Origin: Nitzschia sp. DOCU1
Lineage: Eukaryota; Bacillariophyta; Bacillariophyceae; Bacillariales; Bacillariaceae
Reading direction: 5' to 3'
Assembly (NCBI GenBank): GCA_951394045.1
Contig: OX595987.1
Span: forward strand, 3,534,001-3,598,000
DNA length: 64,000 bases
Within the stretch, counting starts at the first letter, position 1. Every line of letters begins with the position of its first letter. Positions 62,927 through 64,000 of the stretch are shown one piece after another. Below the pieces are notes generated by a model, which saw only the letters and a list, made by a program, of their open reading frames with translations, was not told the DNA's origin and ran no database searches. A program made the position numbers and the translations under genes.

Positions 62927-63967
62927 CTAGGCGCTGAGAGGCTCTGCCTTGTCTTGTTCGTCGATAGCCTTGTCTTCGTCCGTCAACTTGTCTCCCTTTT
63001 CATCCGCGACCGAGTCCTTCTTCTCGCCATCCTTAGGGCTAACCTTAACTGCAACCCGTCGCATACGGCGGCAGAGTTCTGATCTGTCCTTGACAAACAA
63101 TTCGTGGTAATATCCACCTCGGGCCGGGCCCGTGTTGATGAGCTCGAATCCGTAGAGATTGAGCTGGCGCTTGAAAGAGCTGAGACGGCTCTGACGGAAA
63201 TAGAGCGGAACGATTTCCTTGAAGAACTTGTCAGGCTTGTGAATGGCAAACGCACGCCCGTTGGCCACGAAGGAAATCACATCGGACCTTCCCGCAGCCT
63301 CAACCTCGAGCAGAAGGCGGTGAAGCTTCTCAGGGAAAGGCTCAATGACACCACCCCGCATTCTGCGGCTGCCATCTCGGTGGAAAAGGGAGTGGGGGGA
63401 TGGCAAGGGGATATCGCCAGCAGCACCTTTCAGGCCACCCATGACGTTTTGGTTCATCATAAGGCGTTCTTGCAGAAGATTCGTTCCGAGCATATTGCCC
63501 TGGCCGCCCATTCCAGCAAGACCCCCCATACCGAGCTGTGTTCGGAGGGAATCGTCAAATCTGGAGGACTGAATCTTCTGGTCGAGATAACTCTGCAAGA
63601 TCGCTGCAGAGGGGTCTTGTTGCTGCTGGTTGCCCTGCTGTAGCAACGGGTTATTCGGGGTGTTGTTATGGAGTTGCTGTTGCAACTGCTGCAGCCTCTT
63701 GAGGTCGTTCAGGTTGAGGTTATTCATCCCCCCCATGCCTCCCATTTGCGACTGGTTGTTCATCATGGCCATCATGTTAGCGTTTCCCATGCCGCTGTTT
63801 CCCATGTTCATGCCACCCATTCCACCCATGCCCATCATACCTTGGGTAGGGTTTCCTTGGCGCAAGAAAGCGGATACAGAACTGTTAGACTGGCCGTTCT
63901 GGGAGCTGCCCATGTCTTGCTGCTGGCCTCCCATACTTTGCTGAAAGACTTGATTGTTCATCATCAT
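62927..63967 (-). CDS. Heat-shock-factor-type transcription factor 2
   Basis: Single exon, 346 residues from MMMNNQVFQQ near the window edge. An in-frame start or 5' exon beyond 64000 cannot be excluded. The N-terminal 140 residues are extremely Met/Gly/Asn/Gln-rich and probably a disordered or activation region. The HSF domain lies at about 210-305: FPEKLHRLLLEVEAAGRSDV, FAIHKPDKFFKEIVPLYFRQ, SRLSSFKRQLNLYGFELI and GGYYHELFVKDRSEL. The recognition helix SFKRQLNLYGF is close to the canonical form, unlike HSF 1 at 51746. The C-terminus is acidic/basic mixed, with no obvious heptad repeats. Confidence 0.85.
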   Translation of the reverse strand: MMMNNQVFQQSMGGQQQDMGSSQNGQSNSSVSAFLRQGNPTQGMMGMGGMGGMNMGNSGMGNANMMAMMNNQSQMGGMGGMNNLNLNDLKRLQQLQQQLHNNTPNNPLLQQGNQQQQDPSAAILQSYLDQKIQSSRFDDSLRTQLGMGGLAGMGGQGNMLGTNLLQERLMMNQNVMGGLKGAAGDIPLPSPHSLFHRDGSRRMRGGVIEPFPEKLHRLLLEVEAAGRSDVISFVANGRAFAIHKPDKFFKEIVPLYFRQSRLSSFKRQLNLYGFELINTGPARGGYYHELFVKDRSELCRRMRRVAVKVSPKDGEKKDSVADEKGDKLTDEDKAIDEQDKAEPLSA

Positions 63968-64000
63968 TGGAGAGCGATTTTGGTTTTTGTGAGCGGATTC

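Overview
This window reads as gene-dense nuclear DNA of a photosynthetic stramenopile, most likely a diatom. The reasons are short GT-AG introns (about 70-180 bp), compact intergenic spaces, two heat-shock-factor-type DNA-binding proteins with diatom-like architecture, a secreted M6-type metallopeptidase, a peptide deformylase with a possible plastid presequence, and a small protein (60916-61581) resembling a family I associate with diatoms. No rRNA, tRNA, CRISPR array or prokaryotic operon was seen. Splice models are my own readings from GT/AG signals, codon phase and protein continuity; no transcript data were used.

Layout. 1-4.5 kb: the end of an unidentified gene, a 2OG-oxygenase-like gene divergent from a tail-anchored cyclophilin-like gene, and an OPA3-like gene. 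4.5-7.3 kb: mostly empty. 7.3-11.9 kb: a full-size ABCB-type transporter whose domains run TMD-NBD-NBD-TMD, not the usual TMD-NBD-TMD-NBD. 12-14 kb: mitochondrial bL28 and a BTB protein. 14.7-18.5 kb: three AIM24-family paralogues side by side. 18.7-29 kb: an eight-kilobase ASPM homologue head-to-head with a CPAP/SAS-4-type TCP10-domain gene, with only about 320 bp between start codons. 29-34.3 kb: peptide deformylase, a membrane protein with SAP-like repeats, and an M6-family protein whose zinc site is broken.

34.3-44.4 kb is the accessory-looking part. Two paralogous genes of unknown function, with conserved promoters and one conserved intron, lie in inverted orientation on either side of GDP-L-fucose synthase. 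They are followed by an unidentified 860-residue protein with a disordered, internally duplicated tail, and by a near-exact 899-bp tandem duplication carrying the C-terminal end of a PIF1/Helitron-like helicase.

44.8-64 kb returns to housekeeping genes: CstF-77, APC4, an HSF, an OCRL/INPP5B-like 5-phosphatase, a membrane-anchored GH5 hydrolase, the small diatom-type protein, and a second HSF.

Functionally, ASPM, the TCP10-domain protein and APC4 all belong to spindle and cell-division biology; OPA3, bL28 and possibly AIM24 are mitochondrial. No pathway-level operon is implied. The most unusual observations are the permuted ABC transporter, the ASPM/CPAP shared promoter, and the inverted gene pair beside the helicase duplication.
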